DNA from: Formivibrio citricus
GTDB taxonomy: Bacteria > Pseudomonadota > Gammaproteobacteria > Burkholderiales > Chitinibacteraceae
DNA length: 64,000 nucleotides
Assembly: GCF_900115065.1 (NCBI RefSeq)
Contig: NZ_FOVE01000004.1
Span: forward strand, 1 to 64,000
Reading direction: 5' to 3'
The notes beneath the pieces were generated by a model. It made no database searches. It saw nothing but the letters and a program-made list of their open reading frames with translations, and was not told the origin of the DNA. The position numbers and the translations under genes were made by a program. Every line of letters starts with the position of its first letter. Positions within the stretch are counted from its first letter, which is position 1. This document shows positions 42,184-51,816 of the stretch, in pieces.

Positions 42184-42695
42184 GATTTCACCTCAATGGC
42201 TTGAGCGCAGGAATTGCTGATTTTATGTAGCATTTCCGTATCGCCCACAACGTTATCCAGAAGTGTTTCCAGTTTGTCATTCCCTGCCATCTTGTTTCGC
42301 AGGTCAGCCAACCGTTTGCGCACATTTAAAAGTTTACTGAGCGGCTCAACCTGCATGGCTATGTTTTGTGGCTCAAAGTCAGACAGGCAACTGAAATTCA
42401 ATTCAACGGAAAGTTGACTGCTGTCATTTTTCAGCTTGTTATCCGCCCGAATGGCCAAGCGAGGCGCGACCCCCTTCAGAACATCGTCGAAATTGTCGCG
42501 ATCAATTTGCACATATTTGCGCTCTTTGACTTTTGGCAACGGATTCTTGTTGTGTCCCGAGTAATCGCCAATTACGCCAAGCACAAAAGGCAATTCCTTT
42601 GTTTCTATTGCGTCGCCAATCTCTACGTCATAAGTTATCTGAACGCGCGGCGGGCGCACCCTGGACAGTTTTTTTTGCGTGCTTTCCTTGCTCAT
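42180..42695 (-). CDS. tssB: TssB (VipA), T6SS sheath small subunit
   Basis: The 171-aa product contains the family opening KLSRVRPPRVQITYDVEIGDAIETKELPFVLGVIGDYSG and the conserved KVKERKYVQIDRDNFDDVLKGVAPRL. It heterodimerises with TssC. ATG 42695 with AGAGG upstream is chosen; the frame extends to 42770 inside the end of tagF without need. Confidence 0.95.
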   Translation of the reverse strand: MSKESTQKKLSRVRPPRVQITYDVEIGDAIETKELPFVLGVIGDYSGHNKNPLPKVKERKYVQIDRDNFDDVLKGVAPRLAIRADNKLKNDSSQLSVELNFSCLSDFEPQNIAMQVEPLSKLLNVRKRLADLRNKMAGNDKLETLLDNVVGDTEMLHKISNSCAQAIEVKS

Positions 42696-42732
42696 TTTTC
42701 CTCTGCCGTTATGTGGTGGATTGCGTACCTGA

Positions 42733-43719
42733 TCAACTGATGCGAGCAGCAATACCGTTGAGAATGTCATGTAATTGAGATAAAAGTAGCCTGCTATTCG
42801 ATAACTGTCTCCCTATGACATATGAGGCCTCAGCCCACTCATGATTTGAATGCCATGGCGTATTGGAATCCTGTGGGTGTATATATATGCTTTGGTCTGC
42901 GTCATGGCCAAAAGCAAGTGCCATCATGTGCTCTGTAAAATCACCAGGGGCTAAAATCATGCGCTGATCAACATCAGGGAATAGCAATATTCCGCGCAAA
43001 GGCGGTTGATCATGATTTGCAATGGCCGCCTGGTATAATCCAACCCAGGTTGCGGCCATCAATATGCCTTCTCCTGTTCCGCTCGGCAGTGGCAGCTTGA
43101 AACATTGTGCCGGCATGCTGCTTTTGAATCGGCGCAACAATTGGGCGTGAAATGCAAAACCAAGCAGTAAATGATCCAGTCCGGTTGGGGTTTCGCTTTG
43201 CAGCAACATTTCAAGTTCTTGCACGGTTGTACAATTGTTGTAGCGGGACATTAATTGTTGTGCCAATGGCTCCAAGTCGGCCAATGAGCTAGCACTGATC
43301 GGGTGCTCTTCTTCAAAAAACTGGCGACACGCAAGCATTTCTACCGCGTTTTCCATTGCGCTTGTCAGGTGTTCATGCAGTCCACTCAGAAATAATTCAT
43401 TTGCCAATAAATATGAAGCAAGGCTTGAATTGGATGTCTTCTCTGCAGTTATCACGCCAGCAACCAGCGGGTAGCAGCGGCCAGCTTCATCCTGGCTAGG
43501 ACGTATGGCACCCAAAAATGACCAGCGCCCGTCCCGTGACCGGAAAAAAATCGATGAGGGCGGTGCAGACAGAAATCGTTCTTGCCAGCCGTCTGTATCG
43601 CTCATCAAACGAAGGCTGCTGGCGATCAGGCAGTCCAGCTCCAGCGCAGCGGGGTGACTGGCATTTATTCGAATAAAGTCTGCGCGCCGCGGCAATTTCC
43701 CAAAAATGGCATACTGCAT
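42733..43719 (-). CDS. tagF: TagF, T6SS accessory regulator (ImpM family)
   Basis: This 328-aa protein has the ImpM/TagF opening MQYAIFGKLPRRADFIRINASHPAALELDCLI and the middle block WSFLGAIRPSQDEAGRCYPLVAGVI. In other bacteria TagF restrains T6SS firing. The kinase-phosphatase pair and FHA protein that often accompany it are not in this window. It follows tssM by 47 bp and precedes tssB by 37 bp. The gene is AT-richer than the housekeeping genes. Confidence 0.88.
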   Translation of the reverse strand: MQYAIFGKLPRRADFIRINASHPAALELDCLIASSLRLMSDTDGWQERFLSAPPSSIFFRSRDGRWSFLGAIRPSQDEAGRCYPLVAGVITAEKTSNSSLASYLLANELFLSGLHEHLTSAMENAVEMLACRQFFEEEHPISASSLADLEPLAQQLMSRYNNCTTVQELEMLLQSETPTGLDHLLLGFAFHAQLLRRFKSSMPAQCFKLPLPSGTGEGILMAATWVGLYQAAIANHDQPPLRGILLFPDVDQRMILAPGDFTEHMMALAFGHDADQSIYIHPQDSNTPWHSNHEWAEASYVIGRQLSNSRLLLSQLHDILNGIAARIS

Positions 43720-43766
43720 TTATGATTTGATCCGGAAAGAATTTATAAACATTTCAATTAATTTCT

Positions 43767-46700
43767 TTATAAAGTAACCCGTTCAGGCAAAGACAGTCTT
43801 CGCAAGCCGGAAATCTGTAGCGGATTTACTCCTCCAACCAGGCGGAAATTAAGGCTGATAATTTCAGGATCTCTGGAGTTTGTTTTTGGCGTTTTCCAGG
43901 AAAGCTGAACCGTTTGACTGTCCAGATTCCTGGCTTGAGCCTGGGAAAGCAAACGCACAAGGCCCATCCTTCCCTGCTGATTACTGACCGTGATGGATTC
44001 CCCGTTGAATGCAACCACTTGCAGACGGGCCCCCTGTTGTTTACCTGTGCCCGGCCAAGTAAATGTTTGCCATGGTTGTGGTCCGTTGCGATAACGCATG
44101 TCCTGCCCGTCAATTTCAAGCAAAATCTCAGACAGGCCGGGTGTCGGGACGGGTTGCAGTTCAAGTCTTGCATTGTCCGATTCAGATAGTTGAACGCTGG
44201 ATATGGAAGAGAGTCGTTCAATACTGGAGAGGAACGCAGGGTTAAAATGCAAACCGAGATTTGCCCATGTGCGGGGGGTAAATTTATCCCCCTTCTTTAC
44301 GATCAACCCATTAAGGTATTTGCTGACAAATTTATCGATTGTTCCATCGTTCGGCTTGATGAATTTGTTGATATCAGACATAGGGGCTTCCATGCCGGTA
44401 TCGCTAAATGGATATTTACCGGATAGAGTCTTCCATTGTCCGTATACCTCGCGCTGCCATGCCTGATTAATTTCGTTTTCCAATGGTCCGAGCATGGCTG
44501 AGTAGGCCTGTATCAATGGCCTTGTCAGTAATGGCCTTACTATCTCGCGCGTTTCTTGGTTGGAGTTGGATAGCAATGTCCCGTCAACATAGTTAAGTGT
44601 CTCGGATAATTCTGAGTTGCTGCCATTCAAAGTTGCTTGCACGGTTGCACGCAACTGTTCCCCGGTGGCATCACTTGAGGCGAGCTTGGCTAATTTAAGC
44701 TTGAGTTTTTCCAGATGTGCAAAGTATCCGTCAATCGGCGCACCGTTCCCCTTGCCGTGAACCAGGTTGGTAATTCCAGAAAATTGTGCCCCCACGATTC
44801 CATATTCCGGGCCAGATTCATTTTTCAATGAATCAGTACCCTTTAGAAACTCAGTTGTCCTTTCAAGCATGGACTGCTTGGCATGTTCAATTTTTCTGGA
44901 CACTTCGGACGGGTTGTCCCATGCCGTTTCGTACGCCGCCCGGATTAGCAATTGTTTGGTTGGAGAGTTGTTTTGATCGGCAAGTTTACTTATGGCATTG
45001 ACACTGGAGTTAAGATCAGTAAAGTCACGAATTGCTACACCCTGGAGAAATTTTTTCCACTCATTTGCATATTCTGCCTTGTACAGGGCGAGCAGCTGTG
45101 CCCGGCTTTTGTCTATATCTCCGGCACGACCGAGGCCACCAGAGATGCTGCTGGCCAATACCCAGTCTTCCCCCTTTATTTCGCCTTTGCATGCATCCTC
45201 GATTGCGCCTCGGATATAGCTGTCCAATGCTTCCCGGGTGAATGCACCTGCAACCATCTGGCTACCTGCAACAATATCCATATTTTGATTATTCAGGATG
45301 CGGGCCACTGTCAATGGTGCGAATTTGGCATTGGCGCGCGCCTTGATCTCGCCATAAGCACGTTCTTCGGCAGATAATTGGGTTATCGAACCTCGCAATA
45401 TTTCTCGTGCTCCAGACACAATTTGTGTGTTGTTTTCTATAAGTGGGAGATCCGGTGCTTTAATCTGGTTTACGTAAAAAGCCACCAAGCGCTCGGCCAG
45501 CGCCATGATCTCTTCCTGGCGGTATTCTCCGCGGTTTGACTCAAGCCAATTACGCCAATGGCGAGGAAGTTGGTCGGCAAGATGCGCCTCGTCCATCTTG
45601 TTTTGCTCATGCAGCATCAAGTAGGTTTTGAGCGCGTTATATCCCTGATCGAGCTTTATGGCTTGATTTGCATCGGGAGCTTGAATTGTGTTTGTCTGGC
45701 GAGAAGCCGTTGCGCGCTGCGGGATATGCCAAACACTCACATCGATGGTAGGCAATCTTTTACCCGGCACGGAACGCTGCATCCTGGGCTTCTGCTGCGG
45801 AATTACGGGTGCTGTTTTTTTGTCATGGTCGTTTGCTTTGACTGCACTGGGCGATTTCGCCGCAGGTATGAGGCGTTGTTTTGCCAATTGCATAAGTGTT
45901 GACTCCAGACTTTGTTTTACTGGCGTCAGCATGATTTCCCGGATGCCAGCAAAGTATTCTTTGCGTAAATTGGCCTCCAGTTTGCCTCCTTGATAAAGAC
46001 CGAGCCCGATTTGCCATGGATGGCCATTGTTTTTAAATGCTTGCAGCTGTTCAATTCGTTGCTGCAACTTGTCCAGTGCTTTTAGCCGCTTATAAATTTG
46101 TGCGCTCTTGGATTGCAGTTGCGCTTGGTGATATTCATGGCTAACTTGTGCAATCAGCTTCTGGTTGCCGATATATGACCATGTCCATATTCCTGCGATG
46201 GTCGCCAATAGCGAGAGACCGGACAGCATTCCTGCCAGACGCAACCGCCCCGCGGCAGGTTTGGTTTGTCTGCATACCAAATGCTGGTCATGGAAAATCA
46301 CCTCGCGGAATAAATCGCGCAGGAAGTAGCCGTATGAAGCAACACCCAGCGGCACCTTCAATCCGGTACGGTCAAGGTTGAACTGACTGGAAATCCGGCT
46401 TGCCGCTGCAATGCGAGGTACGCCCTCTTGCAGGGCGCTTGTGAAGTAAAAGCCGCGGAGCAATGGTTTCGCGTGGTAAGGGTCTTCTTCATGCAGCAGG
46501 CGCACAAATTTGACCACTGCATCTCGCAGCCCATGAAACTCGATCGGAAATGCAAAATAGGCCGGCCTGGATTCAGCTCCTCGGTATTGGGCAAGTTTTT
46601 CTTCGCCTATCTGCACCAATCCGCGATATAAGCAGTCAAATTGCTGCCCTGTTGCAATCGTTGCATCAAAGCCCTGGCCTTGTTCCGAAGGGAATGTGGC

Positions 46701-47540
46701 ACCCCAAACCTTGTTTCGCAGCGCATCGTTATTGTCATCTTCAAAAAATTGGCAAAAGCCTCCGAGAAGATCGAGCTTGGTGAGAATCAAATAAATGGGG
46801 ACTTGCAAGCCGAAGTTGTCTTCTATCTCATGAATCCGTTCACGGATTTGGCGAGCGTAGAGTGTGAAACTTTCGCTGTTATGCTGCGCCAGTTCTGGCA
46901 GGCTGATGGCGACCAAAATGCCGTTGACCGGCGCCTTGCTGCGATAACGCTTCAGCAGTTTGAGAAACGATACCCACTCGCTACGGTCTTCACTTTGCGT
47001 GGCGTAGCGACCTGCGGTATCGAGCAGTACGCCCTCCGTTGAAAAAAACCAGTCGCAGTTGCGTGTTCCTCCTACACCTTGTATTCCGCCTTCTCCACTG
47101 AACGGAAAGGTGAGGCCGGATTGCAAAATTGCGGAGCTTTTGCCCGCCGCAGGATGACCGATGATCATGTACCAGGGCAGTTCGTAGAGCGCTGCATTAC
47201 CACGAGCTTTACCAAGCCTGGATGTTTTCAATGTATCAATCGCACCAAGCAGACGTTGGCGAAGCAGGGTTACTTCTGCCCTCTTGTCGGCACTTGCGTT
47301 CATTACGGCGTCATCGGCTTGGGTTTGCAGCATCTTTTTGATGAGCCCCCCGGCCTTGTTGGCGAGCAGTTGTCCTACAAGCAAGGACGCAACCCACAAA
47401 AGCATGACCGCAAAAATCCAGGCGAAGCGGGATTCAATCGATTTGAGTCCAGCCCATGGCCCAAGAAGCCAAATCAGCGCAACAAGAATCAGAAAGCCAG
47501 CCGCCGAGATCAGCTTGGCATTGCATAACCAACGCTTCAT
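43767..47540 (-). CDS. tssM: TssM (IcmF/VasK), T6SS membrane-complex protein
   Basis: TssM spans the inner membrane and periplasm and links TssL to the outer-membrane lipoprotein TssJ. The 1257-aa product has two N-terminal transmembrane helices (residues 10-30 and 41-60). The cytoplasmic NTPase-like domain has an intact Walker A GHPAAGKS at residues 128-135. A third membrane helix lies near residue 435 (GMLSGLSLLATIAGIWTWSYI), followed by a long periplasmic part with the ImcF-related and C-terminal DUF1215-type regions. It is in an operon with tagX upstream and tagF downstream. Confidence 0.95.
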   Translation of the reverse strand: MKRWLCNAKLISAAGFLILVALIWLLGPWAGLKSIESRFAWIFAVMLLWVASLLVGQLLANKAGGLIKKMLQTQADDAVMNASADKRAEVTLLRQRLLGAIDTLKTSRLGKARGNAALYELPWYMIIGHPAAGKSSAILQSGLTFPFSGEGGIQGVGGTRNCDWFFSTEGVLLDTAGRYATQSEDRSEWVSFLKLLKRYRSKAPVNGILVAISLPELAQHNSESFTLYARQIRERIHEIEDNFGLQVPIYLILTKLDLLGGFCQFFEDDNNDALRNKVWGATFPSEQGQGFDATIATGQQFDCLYRGLVQIGEEKLAQYRGAESRPAYFAFPIEFHGLRDAVVKFVRLLHEEDPYHAKPLLRGFYFTSALQEGVPRIAAASRISSQFNLDRTGLKVPLGVASYGYFLRDLFREVIFHDQHLVCRQTKPAAGRLRLAGMLSGLSLLATIAGIWTWSYIGNQKLIAQVSHEYHQAQLQSKSAQIYKRLKALDKLQQRIEQLQAFKNNGHPWQIGLGLYQGGKLEANLRKEYFAGIREIMLTPVKQSLESTLMQLAKQRLIPAAKSPSAVKANDHDKKTAPVIPQQKPRMQRSVPGKRLPTIDVSVWHIPQRATASRQTNTIQAPDANQAIKLDQGYNALKTYLMLHEQNKMDEAHLADQLPRHWRNWLESNRGEYRQEEIMALAERLVAFYVNQIKAPDLPLIENNTQIVSGAREILRGSITQLSAEERAYGEIKARANAKFAPLTVARILNNQNMDIVAGSQMVAGAFTREALDSYIRGAIEDACKGEIKGEDWVLASSISGGLGRAGDIDKSRAQLLALYKAEYANEWKKFLQGVAIRDFTDLNSSVNAISKLADQNNSPTKQLLIRAAYETAWDNPSEVSRKIEHAKQSMLERTTEFLKGTDSLKNESGPEYGIVGAQFSGITNLVHGKGNGAPIDGYFAHLEKLKLKLAKLASSDATGEQLRATVQATLNGSNSELSETLNYVDGTLLSNSNQETREIVRPLLTRPLIQAYSAMLGPLENEINQAWQREVYGQWKTLSGKYPFSDTGMEAPMSDINKFIKPNDGTIDKFVSKYLNGLIVKKGDKFTPRTWANLGLHFNPAFLSSIERLSSISSVQLSESDNARLELQPVPTPGLSEILLEIDGQDMRYRNGPQPWQTFTWPGTGKQQGARLQVVAFNGESITVSNQQGRMGLVRLLSQAQARNLDSQTVQLSWKTPKTNSRDPEIISLNFRLVGGVNPLQISGLRRLSLPERVTL

Positions 47541-47671
47541 AAAAGAACAAACTCCTTGTTGATCTGTGAGAGCCTGTTCATGGTTCTGCAGCTTCGCGCT
47601 ACAAACTTTGAACAGGTTCTATGGGCGTTCCGTTTTTGCCTGCCGTGGCGAATGTCTTGCTTATGCAATTG

Positions 47672-48514
47672 TCAATTTCTGTCTGGGAAGGACCTTGTGC
47701 GGCCAGTGCGCTCAATGTGTCCGTAGTCCCTGAAGCTCCAGCGACCGCCCCATGTCAAGCCGAGCGCTTCTGCTTCCTCACCCAACGCCCGGTAAGCTTC
47801 CATGGCCCAGGTATCTCGTTCCGAAATCACGACTTTCCCATCTCGCACGGGGGCAAGATCAACCGCCAATCCAAATTGGTGTTGGCTATGCCCCCCTTTT
47901 GCCTTGGTGACACCCCCGTTTTCGTACAGGGCATCTTGTCGCTCCGGGCTGCGATACCCTTCCAGCAGGGCCATCGGATAGCCGCGCTGCCTGAGCTTTT
48001 CAATCACTGTCAAAACCACCTGCACAAAATCCTGGTTCAGCTTTCCCCAGTCGCGATCCGCATTTGCCAAGCTTGGGCGTTCGGCAAATACCCCCACAAA
48101 ACTTTCTGGCGGCAATGGCAAAGGGGGAACCAATTTTTCTTCCGTCAGAGCCAGTTGGATGTGGGTGTGTCGCGTATCGCTCGCGGGCATCAGTGACGGG
48201 ATGGAATGCAGATCGCCAATTTGCAAAACAAAAGCCATCGTTGCACACGCGAGTACCAAGCCCGCGGCATGCCAAACGTACCCATGAAAATCCGCCCGGC
48301 AGCATCTTACTACACAATTCAATGCAACTGACAATAGCTTTCTCAATATTAGAATTTGCTTGTGTAAAAAATTACGATATCCGGCGAATGACTCGTGGGT
48401 CGTTTGTGCGTCTCGAACGACCGTCCTGCGGCAAAAAAAATACCAGCCTATCCATGCAAGTAAAAAAAGCAGGAAGGCAAGCATGCAAAAAACTGGAAAA
48501 TTGCCAATAATCAT
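47672..48514 (-). CDS. tagX: TagX-like M15 peptidoglycan peptidase, membrane-anchored
   Basis: The 280-aa product has two membrane segments (about residues 5-26 and 80-103) followed by an M15/VanY-type peptidase domain. The zinc motif is HQFGLAVD (HxxGxAxD pattern) and is followed near the end by DYGHIE. Membrane-anchored M15 peptidases called TagX sit in T6SS loci such as that of Acinetobacter and open peptidoglycan for assembly of the machine. Its place next to tssM fits that job, which is inferred here. The start may be 48514 or up to 48547. It is divergent from tssJ. Confidence 0.8.
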   Translation of the reverse strand: MIIGNFPVFCMLAFLLFLLAWIGWYFFCRRTVVRDAQTTHESFAGYRNFLHKQILILRKLLSVALNCVVRCCRADFHGYVWHAAGLVLACATMAFVLQIGDLHSIPSLMPASDTRHTHIQLALTEEKLVPPLPLPPESFVGVFAERPSLANADRDWGKLNQDFVQVVLTVIEKLRQRGYPMALLEGYRSPERQDALYENGGVTKAKGGHSQHQFGLAVDLAPVRDGKVVISERDTWAMEAYRALGEEAEALGLTWGGRWSFRDYGHIERTGRTRSFPDRN

Positions 48515-48591
48515 GATGTTGAATGTTTCATCAGGCCGGCGGCGCAAGGATGGGGCGCGAGGCGCGGCGTGAATGTAAATTTACTTGTGCA

Positions 48592-48620
48592 TTGATATTT
48601 CTTAAGCGAAGCATAATAAT
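48592..48620 (+). promoter_or_regulatory. sigma-70-like promoter of tssJKLE
   Basis: TTGATA (48592-48597) and AATAAT (48615-48620) are separated by 17 bp and lie 31 bp before the tssJ ATG. Both hexamers match the consensus at five of six positions. Confidence 0.5.
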
Positions 48621-48651
48621 ACTTGCCCATATCTTTCGTGTGAAAATTATC

Positions 48652-49182
48652 ATGCCAAGCAAGGTAGTCCGCAAGATCAAATACTTTCTGCTGGTCATCG
48701 CCGGTGCGTGCACGCTATGTGCGTGCAGCGGCCCGAAGCCCATGGCCATTCACGGGAGTGCTGATCATCTGCTTAACGTCGATGCAAACGGAAAACCGCT
48801 CTCCGTGGTGCTCCGGGTATACCAGTTGAGTAGCCGAAACGCCTTCGGCAGGTTGACCTTCGAAGCGATCAATAGCGGGAAGACTGATATGGAGCTGTTC
48901 GGCAACGAACTGATTTCACGGGAAGAAATCGTGTTGTTGCCTGGGCAGGCATTGAAGCTGGAGCAGACGGTCGCCAAGGAAACTAGCCATGTGGGCGTGG
49001 TGGGCTTCTTCCGCAGTCCAGATCCGCATTTCTGGCGGGTATTGGTCGATGCCGACGACGTGCGCAAAAAAACGCTCAGCTTTCAGGTTCATAACTGCGC
49101 CATTCGGCTGATTTCTCCAAAAGCGCCGCCTCTTCCTGGCCAGCCCGCTACCTTCAAGGCCGAATGCGCCCCCCAACGGTAG
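48652..49182 (+). CDS. tssJ: TssJ, T6SS outer-membrane lipoprotein
   Basis: TssJ is the outer-membrane anchor of the TssJLM complex. The 176-aa product starts at ATG 48652 and has a lipoprotein signal with the acylated Cys near residue 20-25 (LCAC). The family's transthyretin-like core begins SVVLRVYQLSSRNAFGRLTFEAI, with the effector loop and ISREEIVLLPGQALKLEQTVAKET following. It starts the plus-strand operon tssJ-K-L-E. Confidence 0.92.
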   Translation: MPSKVVRKIKYFLLVIAGACTLCACSGPKPMAIHGSADHLLNVDANGKPLSVVLRVYQLSSRNAFGRLTFEAINSGKTDMELFGNELISREEIVLLPGQALKLEQTVAKETSHVGVVGFFRSPDPHFWRVLVDADDVRKKTLSFQVHNCAIRLISPKAPPLPGQPATFKAECAPQR

Positions 49183-49244
49183 CGTGACAGGCAGACCCCA
49201 GATCCAATTTTTGTGTAGACCGAGCCATTGTTACGGAAAATTTC

Positions 49245-50594
49245 ATGTCCAAAGCAAAACGTATTTTGTGGGGCGAGGGGATGTTTCTTCGTCCGCAGCA
49301 TTTTCAGCAACAAGCCATGTTTGCGGATGAGCAGCGAGCGGAGTTGACCCGATTGCTGCGGCGTAACGCATGGGGAATGGCACGTTGCCGGCTTGACGAG
49401 GAGGCATTGCGTGGCGGCCAGGTACGGATTGATGAACTTGAGGTACTGTTTCGCGATGGCACGCCTTATCAGGCCCCGGGCAATGAGCCGCTGCCGCTAT
49501 CCAGAAACCTTAACGAACTGCCGCAGACAGGTGTTGCCACAACGCTCTATGCCTGCCTGCCATATTTGCAACCGTACGGGAACAATACCTGGTCTGATAG
49601 TGGAGCGCCGCCTCGGCCCACTCGTTATCGCAACCAGCAGGTGGAAGTCGTCGATTATTTTACCCAGGCACTGGAAAGTGAACTGACCACTCTGGTGCTT
49701 GATGTCCGGTTAATGATTGAAGAGGAAAATCGCGACGGATACGACGCCATCGCCATTGCAAAGCTGGTCAAGGATGCCAATGGGCAATGGGTTTCCGCAG
49801 CCGATTTCTTGCCGCCCATGACCTCAATCCATGCAACGGCGGAGCTTCCGCGTTTACTGAGGCGATTGCTGGATATCCTGCTGGTCAAAAGCCAGAATTT
49901 GGCCGGAGGGCATCGGGAGCGAGCCAAGAACGTATTGGAATTTGGAACCATCGATATTGCATCGTTCTGGCTGTTGCATGCGGTCAATCGTAATTTTGCA
50001 GCGCTTTCCCACCTGTCGCGCTGCGAGCCGCTGCCCCCGGAAGAGCTCTACTGTGCATTGGCCACATTCTGCGGCGAACTTCAAACCTTCTCCAATCTGT
50101 ACACATTGGCAGATATTCCTCCGTACAGGCACGAAGCCTTGCAGGAAGTTTTCCCCGTGATCGATGCGCAAGTACGTGAATTGCTTGAAACGGTCATCTC
50201 TGCACGCTACATGATCATTCCGTTGGCATCACCCAAGCCATCGTTCTACGTCGGGCGCTTGGAAAGCGATCGGCTGCTGGAAAATGTCGATTACTACCTG
50301 TCGGTACAAAGCGATTTGCCCACGGCGCAAATTCTGGAGAACGTGCCGATGAAACTGAAGATCGGCGCGCCGGACGATGTTGAAAAAATCCTCAACTCGG
50401 CGTTGCGCGGCGTCAGTCTCGTTCACGCCCCCCAAACACCTTCGGCCATACCTGTTCGGGTAGGAAATCATTATTTCTCTCTTGAGCCCAAGGGGGACAT
50501 TTACCAACGCATGCTGCAGTCGCACAGCATTTGCATTTACGTGCCGCAACTGCTGACCGATCTCAAGCTCGAATTGATTGCCGTGTTTCGTTAA
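49245..50594 (+). CDS. tssK: TssK, T6SS baseplate-membrane adaptor
   Basis: TssK links the baseplate to the TssLM membrane complex. The 449-aa product opens with the family signature VLWGEGMFLRPQHFQQQ-like ILWGEGMFLRPQHFQQQAMF (residues 8-27). It retains the conserved YCALATFCGELQTFSN and the receptor-binding-like C-terminal part. It lies 62 bp after tssJ and 27 bp before tssL. Confidence 0.95.
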   Translation: MSKAKRILWGEGMFLRPQHFQQQAMFADEQRAELTRLLRRNAWGMARCRLDEEALRGGQVRIDELEVLFRDGTPYQAPGNEPLPLSRNLNELPQTGVATTLYACLPYLQPYGNNTWSDSGAPPRPTRYRNQQVEVVDYFTQALESELTTLVLDVRLMIEEENRDGYDAIAIAKLVKDANGQWVSAADFLPPMTSIHATAELPRLLRRLLDILLVKSQNLAGGHRERAKNVLEFGTIDIASFWLLHAVNRNFAALSHLSRCEPLPPEELYCALATFCGELQTFSNLYTLADIPPYRHEALQEVFPVIDAQVRELLETVISARYMIIPLASPKPSFYVGRLESDRLLENVDYYLSVQSDLPTAQILENVPMKLKIGAPDDVEKILNSALRGVSLVHAPQTPSAIPVRVGNHYFSLEPKGDIYQRMLQSHSICIYVPQLLTDLKLELIAVFR

Positions 50595-50621
50595 CGGTCA
50601 GACCTTTTACAGAGTTGCATC

Positions 50622-51317
50622 ATGAACCAGGCCACTACTCAAGCGCATCCTCTCAACATCGAAACGCCAGCGGCGCCAAGCCTGCGCGAATTATTGGAAG
50701 ACGGAATTTATCTCCTGTTCCTGCTCCGCGATGGCAACAGCCCGCCGAGTTCCGCTGAATTCAACCGCAGCATCGACCAGTTTTTAAGCCGGTTTGAGCG
50801 CCATGCCCAAGAATTTGGCAAGGAAAAGGCGATGGTCGAGCACGCCAAATATGCATTTTGCGCATTATTGGACGAAATCGTCCTCTCGTCGGACTTTCCG
50901 TTGCGCGAAGACTGGGAGCGCATGCCCTTGCAGTTGCGGCTTTTCGGCGAGCACCTGGCCGGGGAGGGCTTTTTTGACCGGCTGGAAGCCTTGCGAATTG
51001 ATCCCCCCAAAAACATCGATGCTCTCGAGATTTATTACTGCGCCCTGCTGCTCGGATTTCAGGGCAAATACTTGCTTGAAGGCCAAGAGAAGCTGGGTTA
51101 TCTGACTGCCAGGCTAGGGCAGGAAATTCAGCACGTACGAGGAGGCAAAGCGGAATTCGCACCCAACTGGAAGGTTCCGCATCGTGCCCAAGCCTACGTG
51201 CAGTACGAATTGTCCCTGTGGCTCTACTTCGCGCTCCTGGCACTCGCCGGAGCAGGCATATATGCCACTTTCCGCTGGCTTCTTGCCAGTCAGGTCAATC
51301 AAGCGTTCGGGCTATAG
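50622..51317 (+). CDS. tssL: TssL (DotU), T6SS inner-membrane protein
   Basis: The 231-aa product has a cytoplasmic DotU-type domain (YAFCALLDEIVLSSDFP, LFGEHLAGEGFFDRLE, LEIYYCALLLGFQGKY) and one C-terminal transmembrane helix at about residues 196-222. There is no OmpA/peptidoglycan-binding extension, so this is the short form. The stop is one base before the tssE start, indicating coupled translation. Confidence 0.94.
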   Translation: MNQATTQAHPLNIETPAAPSLRELLEDGIYLLFLLRDGNSPPSSAEFNRSIDQFLSRFERHAQEFGKEKAMVEHAKYAFCALLDEIVLSSDFPLREDWERMPLQLRLFGEHLAGEGFFDRLEALRIDPPKNIDALEIYYCALLLGFQGKYLLEGQEKLGYLTARLGQEIQHVRGGKAEFAPNWKVPHRAQAYVQYELSLWLYFALLALAGAGIYATFRWLLASQVNQAFGL

Positions 51318-51318
51318 C

Positions 51319-51801
51319 ATGCACAAAGTCCGCCGCCAGACCCTTGCCCTGCCGTCCATACTGGACAGATTGCTTGATGATGCGCCAGATCAAACTCAAG
51401 CCGCAGGTTTGTTGCTGTTTGAACTTCCTCAGTTCAAACAAGGCTTGGCGCGCGATCTTGAAATGTTGCTCAACACCCGGGTCATGGCATTGAGCGAGCT
51501 TTTCGAATCCTATCCGTTGGCCAGGCAATCCATATTGCAATTCGGCATCCCGGATCTTTCCGGGATCAGCCTCTTGAATCCGGACGATAGAAATCTGTTA
51601 CGCGAACAGTTACGCCAAGCCATCGAACGGTACGAACCACGCTTGTCGCATGTGAGGGTAACGCTTGATACGCCGCGAGAGCTTGAGCGCCATCTGCGTT
51701 TTCGGGTCGATGCGGTACTGAAGGTGCATCCCCACCGGCCTCCGGTCACGTTCGACGCCACCTTGCAACTGTCTTCCAAGGTATACCGCGTACAAGGGTA
51801 A
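51319..51801 (+). CDS. tssE: TssE, T6SS baseplate gp25-like protein
   Basis: TssE is the gp25-like wedge protein from which the sheath starts. The 160-aa product has the gp25 core: LARDLEMLLNTRVMALSELFESYPLARQSILQFGIPDLSG, then the EPRLSHVRVTLD region. ATG 51319 comes directly after the tssL stop; the longer frame from 51184 overlaps tssL and is spurious. tssF, normally the next gene, is absent here and lies at 5.8 kb. Confidence 0.92.
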   Translation: MHKVRRQTLALPSILDRLLDDAPDQTQAAGLLLFELPQFKQGLARDLEMLLNTRVMALSELFESYPLARQSILQFGIPDLSGISLLNPDDRNLLREQLRQAIERYEPRLSHVRVTLDTPRELERHLRFRVDAVLKVHPHRPPVTFDATLQLSSKVYRVQG

Positions 51802-51816
51802 TTCTCTCGATCATGA

